64,000 bases of DNA from Rhizoctonia solani (lineage: Eukaryota > Basidiomycota > Agaricomycetes > Cantharellales > Ceratobasidiaceae), in the NCBI RefSeq assembly GCF_016906535.1, contig NC_057376.1, positions 124,001 to 188,000 of the forward strand. The letters run 5' to 3'. Each line of letters begins with the position of its first letter. Position 1 is the first letter of the stretch. The position numbers and the translations under genes were made by a program. Below the pieces are notes generated by a model that was not told the origin of the DNA, ran no database searches, and saw nothing but the letters and a program-made list of their open reading frames with translations. This document shows positions 1-11,722 of the stretch, one piece after another.

Positions 1-1335
1 AACGGAAGACTTCCGAGCTGGGCACTACACAAGCTTTTAACCGGGGCTGTTTACCATCGAATAAAAGACAGGCCCGCATTTGCGAAACGCATTCTTCCCC
101 ACGTTCTCAAGATCTATGTCCGCAGCGAAGAAATCCCTCCTCCACTCCGACAAGCATTCGTCCTTACTCTATGCACGATTTGCGTTCCCAAGTTTGATCT
201 GTTTGCCCTGGCCTTGACGCTCGAAGTCGTGCCTATGGATCTGCAAAAGCGTATCGCGGATGCATTTGTCGTTCAGTCCCTCTCGAGGCTGTTTGATGGC
301 CAATGGAACGAATGTGTCGGCGACCTTCGTCCGGACCTGTTGCTCCCAATCAGCCTGGCAGCTCAAGCCATGTCGTCCAACCCGGTGTACAAGGAACTTA
401 TCCAAGACATGCGGTGGGACGTGGCACTCAAAGCACCTGCGTTCAAAAAGGTTGCGTTCCCGTGCCTGACCCAATTCACCGATTCGTTGAACGATATTTC
501 TCCTCTCCAACTCGTCGAATCTTATGCGCTCGAGATGCTCCGGACTGTATCCCCCCAAGGGCTATTCACGCTCCCTTGGTTGAGTATTATCAACTCTGAA
601 GCGCTCCAGCCTTCGTTGTTCCCGCACTCGGCTATTCCTATTATTCTTTCGACGGTTAAAGAAGAGTTGTCTGGTGGTCAGGATAACCCCCATGCCCGCG
701 GTATCGTCTCTGGTGCATGTGCCGTACTCCGAATTCTCTGCAACAGCCATGAACACCGAGCCGTTCTATTTAGGGAAAGCACAGCCGAAACTATTCTCCA
801 AATTCTGCAACTAGGACGAGATGCCAAGTTCGAGTTCAAGGCGGACATGATACGCGCAGCCACGGACGTCGCGTTCCAGCTCGTGGCAGCATGCGGTCCA
901 AGTGCAACAAGCACGGGCGCAGATCAAGCAGCGCTCTCGACGGTCCGATACCTCCTCCAAGCCAACATTCTCGGCGTTCTTCGGCCGTACTTTGACAACC
1001 TTGGCCTGCCCGTCTCTCATATCCTGATATGGACAAGCGTCTTGCTGCGCGTTTGGTGCTCGCGATACCGGGACGCGGTGGTTGATTCCGGATTGGTCGG
1101 CTGGCTACGTAAAGACGCGCTGGCTCAAAAGATGCACCAAAACAAGGAGCACCAGGAACTTTGGAAGCAGTTGAACGAGTTCCACGATCGAGTCAGAAAC
1201 AGGAAGCATATTCCGAACTCGAGGTATTCGGAGAAACGACGTGGCACGGAAGAGGCTGGAGGGGATATGGTGGCCAAGTGGGAGGGTGCTTGTCAGAGGT
1301 ATAGACTGGCCAAGTCCCCACGTCAGACGGTCTAG
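1..1335 (+). CDS. C-terminal part of an unidentified host protein (5' end outside window)
   Basis: The frame starting at base 1 is open without interruption to a TAG at 1333-1335 (444 codons), so the gene begins upstream of the window; the first ATG inside (235) and the TTG at 214 are internal. The protein is helix-rich, with alternating Leu/Ala-rich helices that resemble an armadillo or HEAT-like solenoid. A basic, charged tail follows (RNRKH, SEKRR near the end). I see no catalytic motif, signal peptide or membrane segment, and I do not recognise the family. Codon use looks like a normal expressed host gene and differs from the AT-richer repeats to the right. No intron is needed in the visible part. 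Confidence 0.8.
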   Translation, partial: NGRLPSWALHKLLTGAVYHRIKDRPAFAKRILPHVLKIYVRSEEIPPPLRQAFVLTLCTICVPKFDLFALALTLEVVPMDLQKRIADAFVVQSLSRLFDGQWNECVGDLRPDLLLPISLAAQAMSSNPVYKELIQDMRWDVALKAPAFKKVAFPCLTQFTDSLNDISPLQLVESYALEMLRTVSPQGLFTLPWLSIINSEALQPSLFPHSAIPIILSTVKEELSGGQDNPHARGIVSGACAVLRILCNSHEHRAVLFRESTAETILQILQLGRDAKFEFKADMIRAATDVAFQLVAACGPSATSTGADQAALSTVRYLLQANILGVLRPYFDNLGLPVSHILIWTSVLLRVWCSRYRDAVVDSGLVGWLRKDALAQKMHQNKEHQELWKQLNEFHDRVRNRKHIPNSRYSEKRRGTEEAGGDMVAKWEGACQRYRLAKSPRQTV

Positions 1336-2594
1336 ATGTTGTTGGTTTCCGGTGGCTTTTTTGGGTGGTTTATCGTCCTGTATTACTGTATCATTAGCTG
1401 TATTTCCAAGTCTGTTGTTTTGAAATGCTGTTGTCTGTTTCGATGAATGCTATGGTCGCTTTCACTTCTATCTTCTGCGTGGATTACGTGACTATATGCG
1501 CTTGTTCGCGTAACCATTCCAACTTGTAACTTCTAGAAATTGTTTCCACGTGAAGTATGGTTCAAAATTTATGCCTCCATGTGCCGTGCCGTGCATATAA
1601 GCATGCGTGATGTTCTCATCGGAACTACGGGAACATGCTGTCGGGTTTCTTACTACATTAGAACCCAAAAGAGTCACCAAGGGATCAGGCTTCCCTGACT
1701 CGTGATGTCATTCACCGAACATTCCTTAAAAAAAAACGAATCTGCCAAGTTATTCAACGCTGTAGCCACTGAGTCAATTGAAGGGTTTTCTATTGAAACC
1801 TGATCACGTGTTTTTAAATCTTGCTCCCACCCCTAAATGACTTCGACTCGAGTCGGTAATTGTACTAGTATTTTTCAGCTATTTACGCGCCTCTTGGGTT
1901 TGGAATGCTGAAATATTTATTCTTGTTGCACCTGGGTATTCTTGTCGCACCTGGGTTATTACAACGCCTCTTCGGCGGGGACGACACCTATGAGGACCTC
2001 TCTGTCCAGCCAGGACTATATACTGCAAAGCCACTTTTTCTGGGTTAACCTGCCTTTTGGAAAACAATTTCATTCCTCTCCTTACATATGCTCTGATGAT
2101 GGGGGACATCTTAGCATACGAGCGTACCATTGAAGTCGCTCTCAGGACGCTTGGAGCGCGACCTCATCTCGAGTCTTGATGCTCCCTCAACTGCGTGGAG
2201 CGGCACTTTCTCAGAGCCGAGACCGCATTCTACGATCCAACATGGATGCTTTCTGGACTTTTACTGCCCAGCTGATGCTCTAAACTCTGCCAACTGTTCG
2301 TCGAACAATATTCCAGAAGCGGTTGTGCTAGATCGGGTTGTGCCTCTGTATGAAGAATCAAGTGCAGTGAGATGATTTTTAATTGGTGATATTCTCTCCC
2401 ACAAATTAGTTTCTGTATTCTTGGATAAAAGTGCCGCCTTGCTCACTTGTCTTCAAAGCTCATCTCAGTTGTACCTGGATAGTGATCTATGAAGTGATCT
2501 ACTGGGAGTGGCTGTATCCACGTGGGTAAAGACGTCACAGACTAGGTTATATCAGGACGCGGTGCCATGTTTCTCAGACATCAACCTGTCTACT
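1336..2594. other. Intergenic interval, no supported gene
   Basis: It holds the 3' flank of the first gene and the 5' flank of the F-box gene. Short open frames around 1942-2375 lack a convincing start, codon bias or recognisable motif. An A-rich run lies near 1729. No RNA gene or repeat border was seen. Confidence 0.6.
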
Positions 2595-4369
2595 ATGTCA
2601 ATCTTGCTCTGTCTCCCAGAAGAGATTATGCTTCATGTACTGGTATTACTGGGTCCTTCAGATGTGAGATCCTGTCGGATGGTCGGTTTTTTCTCTGCTT
2701 TTCTTCAATTATCACGACTGATATCCTCACGATTTTACTAACGAATAGCTCTGTCGTTCCCTAAACAACCTCGTTGCTGGATCTCCCCGGCTACTGTTCT
2801 CTCTTGCACTTGACTCTCTTGGTTATACGCACCCGTCGGTGCCAAGACCTGATTTAGCCCCCTTCGAGAGTCTCAAGCTGTTGAAGGATCATTATCACAA
2901 TTGGCTACACCCCAATAATATCAAACCTACGAAATACGGCTTGCGTGCTCGCTCCACCTCGTCCAAATATGTCGGAGGTGTGTATGCTCAGAGCATGGGA
3001 GCAAGTAGCTTCTTGGGAACGAACTCGGTTATCAGCGGCCTGGAGTTCTACCAAGTGCCATCAAGGAATTCTGGCACCGAGTTTAAACACTGGCATCTTG
3101 ATATGAACCAAAGAGTGCATGATTACATCTTTGATCCAGATCAAGATTTATTGATTTTGCTTGAACTACCCAATGCAACTACTCAATACTCGGCAACATG
3201 CACTGTTCATCTGAGGACGATGGGCGAAAATAAAGTTCACCCCAGAGCGCTAGCACCAATAATGACAGCAGACTTTACGAACAACGGGGGATTCGAAGGA
3301 TCGGTCCCAAATTGGAGTTATCATTTCGAAATAATAGGCGAATTATTGGGGATATTGTTCCGCTCCCGTTCCAGAGAACTTGCATCGTGGGTTATCATAT
3401 GGGACTGGGTACGAGGAATTGAAGTTACCGTGAGTGAGATGACATCTAGCTTTTTAATAAACGTACCTATACTGAGCCAACCTTGGTCTTGTCTATCAGC
3501 GAACACCATCTGTAGGAGGGTGGCATTCCTCTTTCATACTCTTGGACCAAAGGACGCTCCTTCTTCCAAGATCCAATGACCCGCGTTACGTCGGAAATTT
3601 AACCAAAAGTAGCACATTCGGCTCCATCGAAGTACTGCGTTTCGATCCAAAAACAAATACTTCCACCCCTCCTCGTGTGGTATCCACATTCTGTCTTCCT
3701 ACTTCTAACCAAAAATACGTACGATCAACGCTCAAGATCCGTTGTGCCCCAAATGTTAGACCCATGGATCGGTCACGAGGTGTACCCAAGGCTTACGAAC
3801 CATCTTCGGAGTATCCTTTAGTTGCTATCGATGTAAATTTATCTCAGTTTCAAGGAACAGCTCAAATAAACGAGTCGGCTGGGATACTTTATGTCCCCAC
3901 GAGCGCTTTCCTCCACTCAGAACGCTACTCTAAGGACTCTTCCAGGCTTCAGAATATCATCAAGAAGTTTTATACAATTTCGGTCCTTGAGGTCCCCTGG
4001 TACAAATGGGCCCACCATACTTCATGGGTCGCTACAGGTAACACGCAATCAGATGACGGCTGTTTCATGTATGGGTGTCGAGTGGGTACTCTTTCGAATC
4101 GAGTTGGAATGATGGACCCAGCAAACCAAATACATTTACTCGACTTTAATCGCCGCCGATCAAAGAAGGTTCAGCTAGGACCACCCAAAATACTGGACGT
4201 GAACGTGGAAACAGGTTATTTGAGCTCGGTGTTCAATAACGGGAACTTATTCGTCGAGGCGAAATATACGGAAACGATTCTGGAAGTCGAAGATGGGGTA
4301 GATACCTTTGATAAGGTGATATTGGACGACGAGCATGGTAGGTGTTATGCTCTATCACTTGTGCAATAA
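2595..4369 (+). CDS. F-box domain protein (three exons)
   Basis: Proposed exons are 2595-2681, 2749-3429 and 3500-4369 (545 residues). Intron 1 (2682-2748) has a GT donor, a TTACTAAC branch site and a TAG acceptor. Intron 2 (3430-3499) has a GTGAGT donor and CAG acceptor. Both are phase 0 and both joins keep the frame open. Residues 4-45 form an F-box: LPEEIMLHVLVLLGPSDVRS, then a CRSLNNLV motif after intron 1. This domain would bind Skp1 in an SCF ubiquitin ligase. The remaining 500 residues have the W-rich, beta-like pattern (for example VIIWDWVRG) of the degenerate propeller-type C-termini in large agaricomycete F-box families. The substrate is unknown. An in-frame ATG at 2508 is a less likely start, because the family normally begins a few residues before LPEE. 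The stop is TAA at 4367-4369. Confidence 0.85.
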
Positions 4370-7120
4370 GTCTCTCAATATGTCATCTTATCCAGTTATG
4401 GTAGTTCGTAATGTGAGTGATTCTCTAGAAATGGATCGCTGACCACCACTTACCCAAATGTCTTAGGAACCTGGGTTAGAGCCCTCGCTCTCAGTTTACG
4501 CATTCTAATTTAATATACACATGTCCGGACTTACGGTTTTTCTTGGTTCAAATGCTATATTTTGGTTATCAGTTAATGTAATACAATGAAGAGCCTCAAA
4601 AGCACCTATGCGCCAGTCACTTTGGCTTTATCAGTCATAGCCCACTTAATTTCCACACTCCACTTTGCCAAAACTGCCCTTGGAGCCTATCCGGTAGGCC
4701 CATTCGTTTCTGAGAAGGATTGATCTATAACTGGATGGAATTAGAACGGCCAAATATTATCCATGCATCGATATCCGGGTCTTGAACCCTTAAATGGGGC
4801 GAAATTTAAAGAGTGTCACTATACGTCCATCATGGTATCCTCATGAGTGGAAGGCAAACGAAATAGGTTGTGCATTGTTCTGATCCGATCCTCGATTCCT
4901 CGAACCATCTACTGAGAAACCATTAATCCAAAGTCAAGTGTAGTATGTGTACGGAGTAAATCTGGTGCACAATTGCAAACGCCGGTAAGCTTATCAAATC
5001 AGGCATGATGTTGACCGTGGTCGCTGAATTGTACTTAGCAATTTGTTGAACTGTCTCTTTTATAGTTTGACTGGCCGAACTTGGGATCCATGGGGGGAGT
5101 CCATTGATAAATGCGGGAACTGATTCGTCTAGATCTCCCAAGAGCAGCTCAGAACTTCTCTCCCGTTTAGTCTGTAGCAATGCCATATTTATCAATTAGG
5201 CCAGCATCTGCTGTATATCATCTAGCAAAGAAATGAACAAGGTTACTATTTTTCTGAGGCGTCCTCACTCCAAGGGGGCCCGAAAGCCCCGGAGCGCTCT
5301 CCAGTACTCAGGTTTTGGGAGACCTGTTCGTTTAGACCCAGTCGATCCGGAGTGTTTCCTAGGCCCTTCAGGGTGGTCAATGAGCACTTCCGAGTATCAT
5401 ACCCGAGGCCCTGAAGTGTTCGATCAACTTCTCAAATCAGTGAACACCGGAATGTTCTGGCCTCCCTATAGATAACCGGATAGTTTCAATCTCGCTACGA
5501 TCAACCCAGGCAGAGAAGCAAGGGGTAAACTTCTTTGTATCATTTCGCGAGTACATCGCCTCTCTTCTATATCTTAATCTACAGCCTTGCATCTCCAAAG
5601 CTTCCAGTCGGCTGTAGCATACTGATAGACTAAGGATTGACTACTACGTATGTAACACACCACATATCTGTTGTGTAATTACATCTAGTCTTCTGAAAAC
5701 TGGACCTGGCATAAGTGTGTAAGACCATTCACAGGGGAACAGGTTGCGGTTAGCCTGATCCGAAGGTGTGATAAGAAAGGTGGAAACTGAGGAGTCAACT
5801 GAGTTGACGTTTGATATGGAACCTTTCACAGGTCTAGATGGGTTGCCGTATACTAATTGTCCGTTAGACAACAATATCTGATATTCGGGGAGTTTATGCG
5901 GGTACAAAATAGGAATGTTCTAGAACGACAAAGTCCTTCCGCTTGCCCACGCACTTGGAGAACTTCATTAGATCAAATTTATCATGCATCTAAAAGGGAA
6001 ATAGGGTTTACATCAGGCAGAGAATTGCGTACGATACTAAGCGTGACGATTCTCCACCTGAACTTAATCTTTACAAAAAAAGGACCATATGCAATCTTTG
6101 AGAAAGGGAGGGATGCAATGCGTAGGGCTCATTTAATATCTAGATTACACTTATGTTTATATATTGACATGAATGATTGCTTTACTTTGCATCATCCAAT
6201 GTTACGCTCTTGATTGAGTAAGCACAAGTGGGAGCAATAGTGCTAATTTTAGATATTTGAACTGATTAACTAGTGCTCAGTGTTACACAGAAGGGCAGAC
6301 ATGTCAGTACAGTACATATAAACAGCATGGTTGCTTGTGTATCGAGCCCTGAAATAGATAAATCGAATGAGACAAGCCGTGAAATTCATGACCAATCGGC
6401 ATGGCCGTTCCATGGGACCAGGTTAGAGTAATCTTATTCAAGTAGTCTTTCGCTTATCATACCTTGTAAAGGTGTACTATGGTTTGAACACATTAAAATC
6501 TTAGTTCATTAAAGCGCTACCACTTTTGTCAACTTATCGAGGACTATATGAACATATATACTGATTGTACATAATTACAATAGCTATAACTATAATCTGA
6601 AGTTTCACAGGAGGCCGGCTAAACATAAGAAGGCCTACGGAGAAAATTCCGACAGATCGTCCCCAGCTTCGTTTAGAATCTCTCGACAGTATGGGGATTC
6701 ACTATAGCGTTCTACAGAGCTCTTCAGACGTTCTGAGGTTTCCTTGGGAACACGTGCCCGAGTTATGCCTTGTTGGCGCATTGCTCTAGAAAGCTCAGGA
6801 TCAAACCCGAATATCAATGGGATGACAACGTCTAAGTTAGAGTTAGTCTGATGAAGTATACCCCATTTTATGGTCGAGGATTGCAAAGAACTGAGAATCA
6901 GGGGGAAGCTTCATCTTTCTCCGAATATGTCAGGATATGGTAGCTGGTCCATACGCTATAGGTATACAAATTGTCTTCAAATATATTACATAACCGTGAT
7001 CCAGTTGGATATTTAGTGAATATAGACTAAATCAATCCAAAGGTTCGGAGAATGGCTCGGGCCGTCGGATTTTACTTTCTCGTGCTGGTTTGCTAAACCA
7101 AACACCCACCCTCAGAAGAA
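4370..7120. other. Long low-coding interval with weak minus-strand exon candidates
   Basis: No complete gene can be supported. On the minus strand three open blocks look slightly protein-like: 5195-4923, 5907-5644 and 6886-6635. The last contains PLIFGFDPELSRAM and an acidic C-terminus. They lack consistent splice joins between them. They could be exons of a decayed minus-strand gene or chance open frames. The rest is AT-rich and unrelated to the LTR families further right. Confidence 0.35.
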
Positions 7121-7127
7121 TATAAAG
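7121..7127 (+). promoter_or_regulatory. TATA box of the SDR gene
   Basis: TATAAAG lies 115 bases upstream of the chosen ATG (7242), followed by a pyrimidine-rich stretch (CTTCTTTTGTCTTCTCC region near 7180) typical of fungal transcription start zones. Confidence 0.5.
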
Positions 7128-7241
7128 AACCGGACACCGAACAGTCTCAGAATCAACTCCTAGCTCCACTCCATATTATCTTCTTTTGTCTTCTCCTCCG
7201 TCTGCAAGTTTATTTGTGGCCCGAGCCAGCACTTACATACC

Positions 7242-8504
7242 ATGACCCATGATCATACCCTCAATCTGAATGCCCAAACGGCAGTTGTGACTGGTGCTGC
7301 GCAAGGTGAGGGAAACGAATTTATGGTGGGGTTAAAGTTGCTAATCTCGACTCAATAGGGATCGGGAAGGCAATCGCCCTCAGTGAGTAGCAAATTTAAA
7401 CAGCAAGTAATATTAACCCACATGCACCTGATATAGAGCTTGCCTCAGAAGGGTATTCTGTCGTAGTCTCCGATCTGCCTGCTAAACAGGAAGATCTTAT
7501 ATCAGTTGTTCAGCAAATCCAAGCCGTATATCGCTCTCGCCCCTCGGCTACCTCACTTTCCGCATTGCACATAGAGTGCGATGTAACTGACGAAGACCAG
7601 GTTGACGGCCTAGTTAAAACAACGGTAGCAAGGCTTGGAAGGCTTGATGTAGTACGTATGCTTGGAAGATGCGCCGCCACAGTAGCTTACTTGTGCCATT
7701 ATAGATGGTTGCTAATGCTGGCATCGCAAGAATGGCGCCGCTGCTTGAATGTGAGTGTGTGTCTCGTACATATGCGCATGCTAGAAGTTTGATTGCCGGT
7801 GGTCGTAGCAACAACAGAGCTAATCGATTCTATTCATGCAATAAACGTCAAAGGAGTGTTCTACTGCTACCGAGCGGCCGCCAGAGCAATGATACCATCT
7901 GGTGGTGGCAGGATTATTGGCGCATGTAGTGTGGCAGGGAAGCTGCGTAGGTTATTTTATACCATCCTTAAATATCACCAAGCTAACAGCTCAACTCTCA
8001 TATAGCCATCCCCTATCTGGGAGCCTATGTAATGTCAAAACATGCTGTGCGGGGTCTGACGCACACTGCGGCTCAGGAATGGGCAGAGCACGGGATTACA
8101 GTCAACGCATACGCGCCTGGAATTATTGATACCAACCTATGTAGGTCTCGATTTTTGGTATTGATTTGTACTGCTCATATGCACATGTATACAGGGACGA
8201 AAGATATCATAGCCACTTATGAATATGCGCCTGCGTTGGAAGAAAAGGTACTTAAAATGACACTACCTTATCTCACAAAATACAATAACAATTACCTCTG
8301 GATAAGGCAATGACGGAGCTTGTAGCAACACGTAACAAGAGCACACCCGAGCAGATTGCAGGTCTAGTAGCATTTCTGGTTAGCCCAGCTGCTGTCAATA
8401 TAAACGGTGGGTTTTGAGGCTATCATATAGTGATGCAATGAATAACATATCATTGTTTCATAGGACAATGCATCTCCGTAGATGGAGGGTGGAATATGGA
8501 TTAA
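7242..8504 (+). CDS. Short-chain dehydrogenase/reductase (classical SDR), nine exons
   Basis: Exons are 7242-7305, 7359-7382, 7437-7651, 7705-7750, 7809-7946, 8006-8140, 8195-8247, 8307-8406 and 8464-8504. All eight introns are 53-59 bp GT...AG, and the joined frame is open for 271 codons. The Rossmann cofactor motif TGAAQGIG is split by intron 1. A CDVTD acidic patch binds the adenine ring region, and VANAG is the NAG motif. The active site is the Ser in GACSVAGK with YVMSK (YxxxK), followed by the PG motif NAYAPGIIDT. These are all the residues of a working NAD(P)H oxidoreductase. Overall layout resembles acetoin/diacetyl reductase-like SDRs, but substrate cannot be read from sequence. The length is normal (250-280) and no lesion is seen, so the gene looks functional although it borders the repeat block. 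Confidence 0.9.
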
Positions 8505-8965
8505 GGTTGGCTTGATCATCATTTGACATATGATACACTGCTATAGTTATAGTACTGTGGTGGTGCAAAGTAAATAACTGTAATCATTGTTGTTCTAAAG
8601 AGATAAACTGATTGAAAAAATGATTTCAAGGCAGCAATGCCAGCATCTTAAGTGATTGGCTCAGAAATTGATAGGTTGTATCTTCCCAACTAACCATTTT
8701 GTATATAATCCCTGGAGGTCACAGAAATGGCAGGTGTTTGGAATCTGCAGCTTCTTAACCAGATCAAAATACAATGCTCTATGACTGATCCCCTATTCAA
8801 AAATGTGATAAGTATGCTTAATATTATTTGTAAGCTCTGAGGAAAACTATCCATAAACAATTACAGACTATTTTTGGCACAATTCTGATCAGTTATTTAG
8901 GAAAGCCATAGGAGCTCTGATGATACACAAAGACTGTCAGTGAGGTTCTAACCAGATATCAGAAA
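8505..8965. other. 3' flank of the SDR gene, no gene
   Basis: AT-rich sequence without long open frames or recognisable repeats. It marks the last clearly non-repetitive DNA before the transposon nest. Confidence 0.5.
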
Positions 8966-9255
8966 TGCCCTAGACCTGTCTGAGACAAGCAGGAGTTTGG
9001 TGCTTAAGGCTGGCAATCACACAGTTAAGTTGCTTAAGGCAACAAGGGGACTATCAACAGCAACTAACTACTACCTACAACAAGCAAGCCACATAAGGCA
9101 GCAACAAGCTATGTAAGTACAGTGAAGAAGCTGCTTATGGTGGTGTGAACTATGTAGCTACTTAGTAATCACTGGACCTATAGTCCTTGTACACTGATCA
9201 ATCTAATCTAAGGCTATACTACCACGGTGTAGACTGCTTATGGTGGTGTGGAGGG
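8966..9255 (+). repeat. Degenerate A-like LTR fragment plus start of a D-like LTR remnant
   Basis: From TGCCCTAGACCTGTCTGAG onward the order of motifs follows the A-family LTR: CTACCTACAACAA, AAGGCAGC, TGTACAGTGA-like, GTCCTTGTACA. It is much more diverged than the other A copies. From about 9190 the text (CTAATCTAAGGCTATACTA) matches the D-family LTR in minus orientation, which resumes at 11344 beyond element N1. Confidence 0.45.
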
Positions 9256-11343
9256 TGTTATGGATATGACATTTCTCCATTAATCTGTACTTATTTTATT
9301 AATTACACTAGTAATCTTACAGTAAACAAATAAGATAAGGATGCGAACTAAGGTTTTCAAGGTCCCTCTATCCAATAATGACCTTCACAAAACCTATAAA
9401 CCTCAGGAATACCCTCAATATGCAATGCCTTTTGCATATATGCTGTTTTCTCACTCATTTAAATATATATAAATTCAGCTGAGTAGATAAACAGTAACAA
9501 GTAATATTTCTCTTGTTTGTAGTATTTATTATTCAAGATTCTATCTTGTGGCTACACACAGAAATATTCAGGGTCCCCCTGTTGCATAGGCAAGTGCTCT
9601 GGCGCTTAATCAGCGCTTAAGCGCCAACACACTAAATGCGCCTTTTCTCCGTCACCCGGGCATCCCACACTGCCGAATCGCTTGCGCTTAGGTGCGCCTG
9701 TTTGTGCGCTCCAGAACGCTGGCTCAGACTCCCAAAACGGACAACATTTGGCAGAGTTATGCCCCATTTACTGTAAGTACCCAATGCAGCGGTATCTTAC
9801 CTTTGGGACTGTTTACTCCAAGGATGAAACACTTAGCCTTGGGACATCTAAGGACCCACACAGGTAAATACTGCCTTGGGGCAAACATTGCCTTGGGGCA
9901 AATATTAGGATCTGTTGTTTGTTTACTATGTACCAAAGTATTGGCTCCCTCAAGTGTTTCAGTTGCCACATGTACCTCCTGTACCCCCTCTTGGTATCAA
10001 TCATGTATATACTTGTTTGTGCGCCTTCTCAGGGTATAAAAGGACCCTGTGAAGACGCTTCTAATGCATCCATTTATCCACTCTTATATATTGACATATA
10101 CACACAAGCCTTTAACAGCTTATCTGCGCATTTACTTTAGTGATTGACTCACTGTAAATAGCATAGGAGGTTATTTGGCGCACTAAGACCATAGGCCAGT
10201 CCCAACAGACACAGGGTAACCTATTAGTGTACTTACTGCATGTTACAACCTCCTTAAATATACCATTGGATTTGCCTGATTTTTCTATTATTTTTAGTAT
10301 TTTTTATGGACTTGTTATCTTATGTTTTTCAATCATGTGATCTTGGCGCTTATTATGCCGAGCTGCTGCGCCAAGATGCCGTGCCAAGGGCGCTTAGGAG
10401 AAATCCACGCTTCTGCGCAGCTTGCAGCACGCTTCTTATTTGTCTTATGTACTTCTTGTCTCACGCGCACAGACCATGTAGATAGCGCATTCTTGTCTAT
10501 ATATACAGCAGGAAAATTGCTTGGAAACCCCAAGTCAATTTTACCTTGTCTCATACCCATTGAGGAGGACAGTTCCAGCCAGCTAAGTAGCCAGCCCTTA
10601 TCAGTAGTTGCATCACCCCTTATCACACTTACCACACCTCCCAGGCCTACGGCCCCCTTGTCAACAGTAGTTAGCAGTAGGACGCCTTACGCGTCAGTAG
10701 TATAGCCTAGGTAGATTAGATTACATAAGCCTGTGTGTAGTAGTATGGCTGTAAGTGCCTGCCCCCACTAGCAAGTACCCACCTTACAGTGGTGTACAAC
10801 ACTGCAACCCTGTGCCCCTTGACTGTCACAGTTGTTGAGTTCAACATTGAGTATAGTGCAACAATACTGTAAGGATTGTTGTGATTGAGTGATAGTGTTT
10901 CAATCCACCATACCCCCTATATTGTAGATAGCTTTATCTACAATATCTCATAAATCCTAGATATATTTTAGGTAAACCCCATAAGTCTTAAGTCTTACTT
11001 AAGCATCTATAAGTCCTATACTTATTAGGCAAATCCTATAAATCCTGTACATTAGTCAGGTAACCCTCTTACTTAAGGTACTATCCCAGAGACCTTAAGT
11101 ATCCATACCCTTAGTCACTTAGGCTTAAGTAACATTAGTCTAAGGTACTATACATAACCAACCACCTGCACTTCATAGTTGCTAGACTATTTGTTAGGAG
11201 TTGTTATTCCTGATAACCTAGCCTATATTGTGCATATATTCTGTGCATATATTCTGATTCTTAATACTAGTTCTCAGTTACTCCCATATACATCTTGTAT
11301 ATAGTAATTCTTTCTTACTCCTGTACTTACACAACTCTTAACA
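9256..11343 (+). mobile_element. Solo LTR-like element, family N (copy N1), interrupted
   Basis: Starts TGTTATGGATATGACA and ends CTCTTAACA, flanked by a 5-bp TSD GAGGG (9251-9255 and 11344-11348). Without the nested D LTR it is about 1.52 kb, almost the same length as inverted copy N2 (34442-35961). It has no recognisable gene. TG...CA ends and a 5-bp TSD suggest a solo LTR of a long-LTR element rather than a DNA transposon. A GGCGCTT/AAGCGCC palindrome sits near 9601-9625. Confidence 0.75.
10241..10801 (+). mobile_element. Solo LTR, family D, inside N1
   Basis: Starts TGTTACAACCTCC and ends GTGGTGTACAACA; TSD CTGCA at 10236-10240 and 10802-10806. It has the D-family layout: CATGTGATC with GGCGCTTATTATGCCGAG, TATATATA, then CAAGTCAATTTTACC. 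Confidence 0.9.
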
Positions 11344-11722
11344 GAGGGGTCTATCTATGGTAAAGAAGGGCCTAAGGCCAATGAGCTATTCTACTAGGTA
11401 ACTACTGAGTGAGTAAAGGGTCTGAAGGACCCAACACTACTGCTGAACTACTGACACCTGTCTGTGATGAAAGACAAGGTAAAATCAACTTGGGGTCTCC
11501 AAGCAATTTTCCTGGGGTTTATATACACAGGTGGGGTGCTAATTACATATTGATAACAGTGAGAAAAAGAAGTACTTGGTTTGAAATGAGAACCATGCTG
11601 CAGACTGCATGGAAGCCTGTTTGTTATCTAGGCACCCTTGGCACAGCATCTTGGCTGGTCTTGGTGTGGCATCTTGGCTTGGTAAGCACCAAGATCATGT
11701 GATCAAAAAAGTTAAAGGAAAG
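11344..11722 (-). repeat. D-like LTR remnant that hosts N1 and K
   Basis: Shares with D-family LTRs, in minus orientation, the blocks GACAAGGTAAAATCAACTTGG, CCAAGCAATTTTCCTG and CCAAGATCATGTGATC, but is strongly diverged. It is cut at the right by the K 3' LTR and on the left by N1, so it is among the oldest insertions here. Confidence 0.6.

Noticed and set aside
1942..2375. Small plus-strand open frames upstream of the F-box gene
   Set aside because: No coding bias, splice logic or homology visible; likely chance.
4923..6886. Minus-strand blocks 4923-5195, 5644-5907 and 6635-6886 as exons of a host gene
   Set aside because: No consistent donor/acceptor set joins them, the apparent 30-base intron near 6850 is too short, and no motif supports a product.
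9256..11343. N, F and G as MITEs or DNA transposons because the ends TGTTA/TAACA are inverted
   Set aside because: The inverted ends are only 5-6 bp, ends are TG...CA and TSDs are 5 bp, as for LTR retrotransposons here; still not fully excluded.
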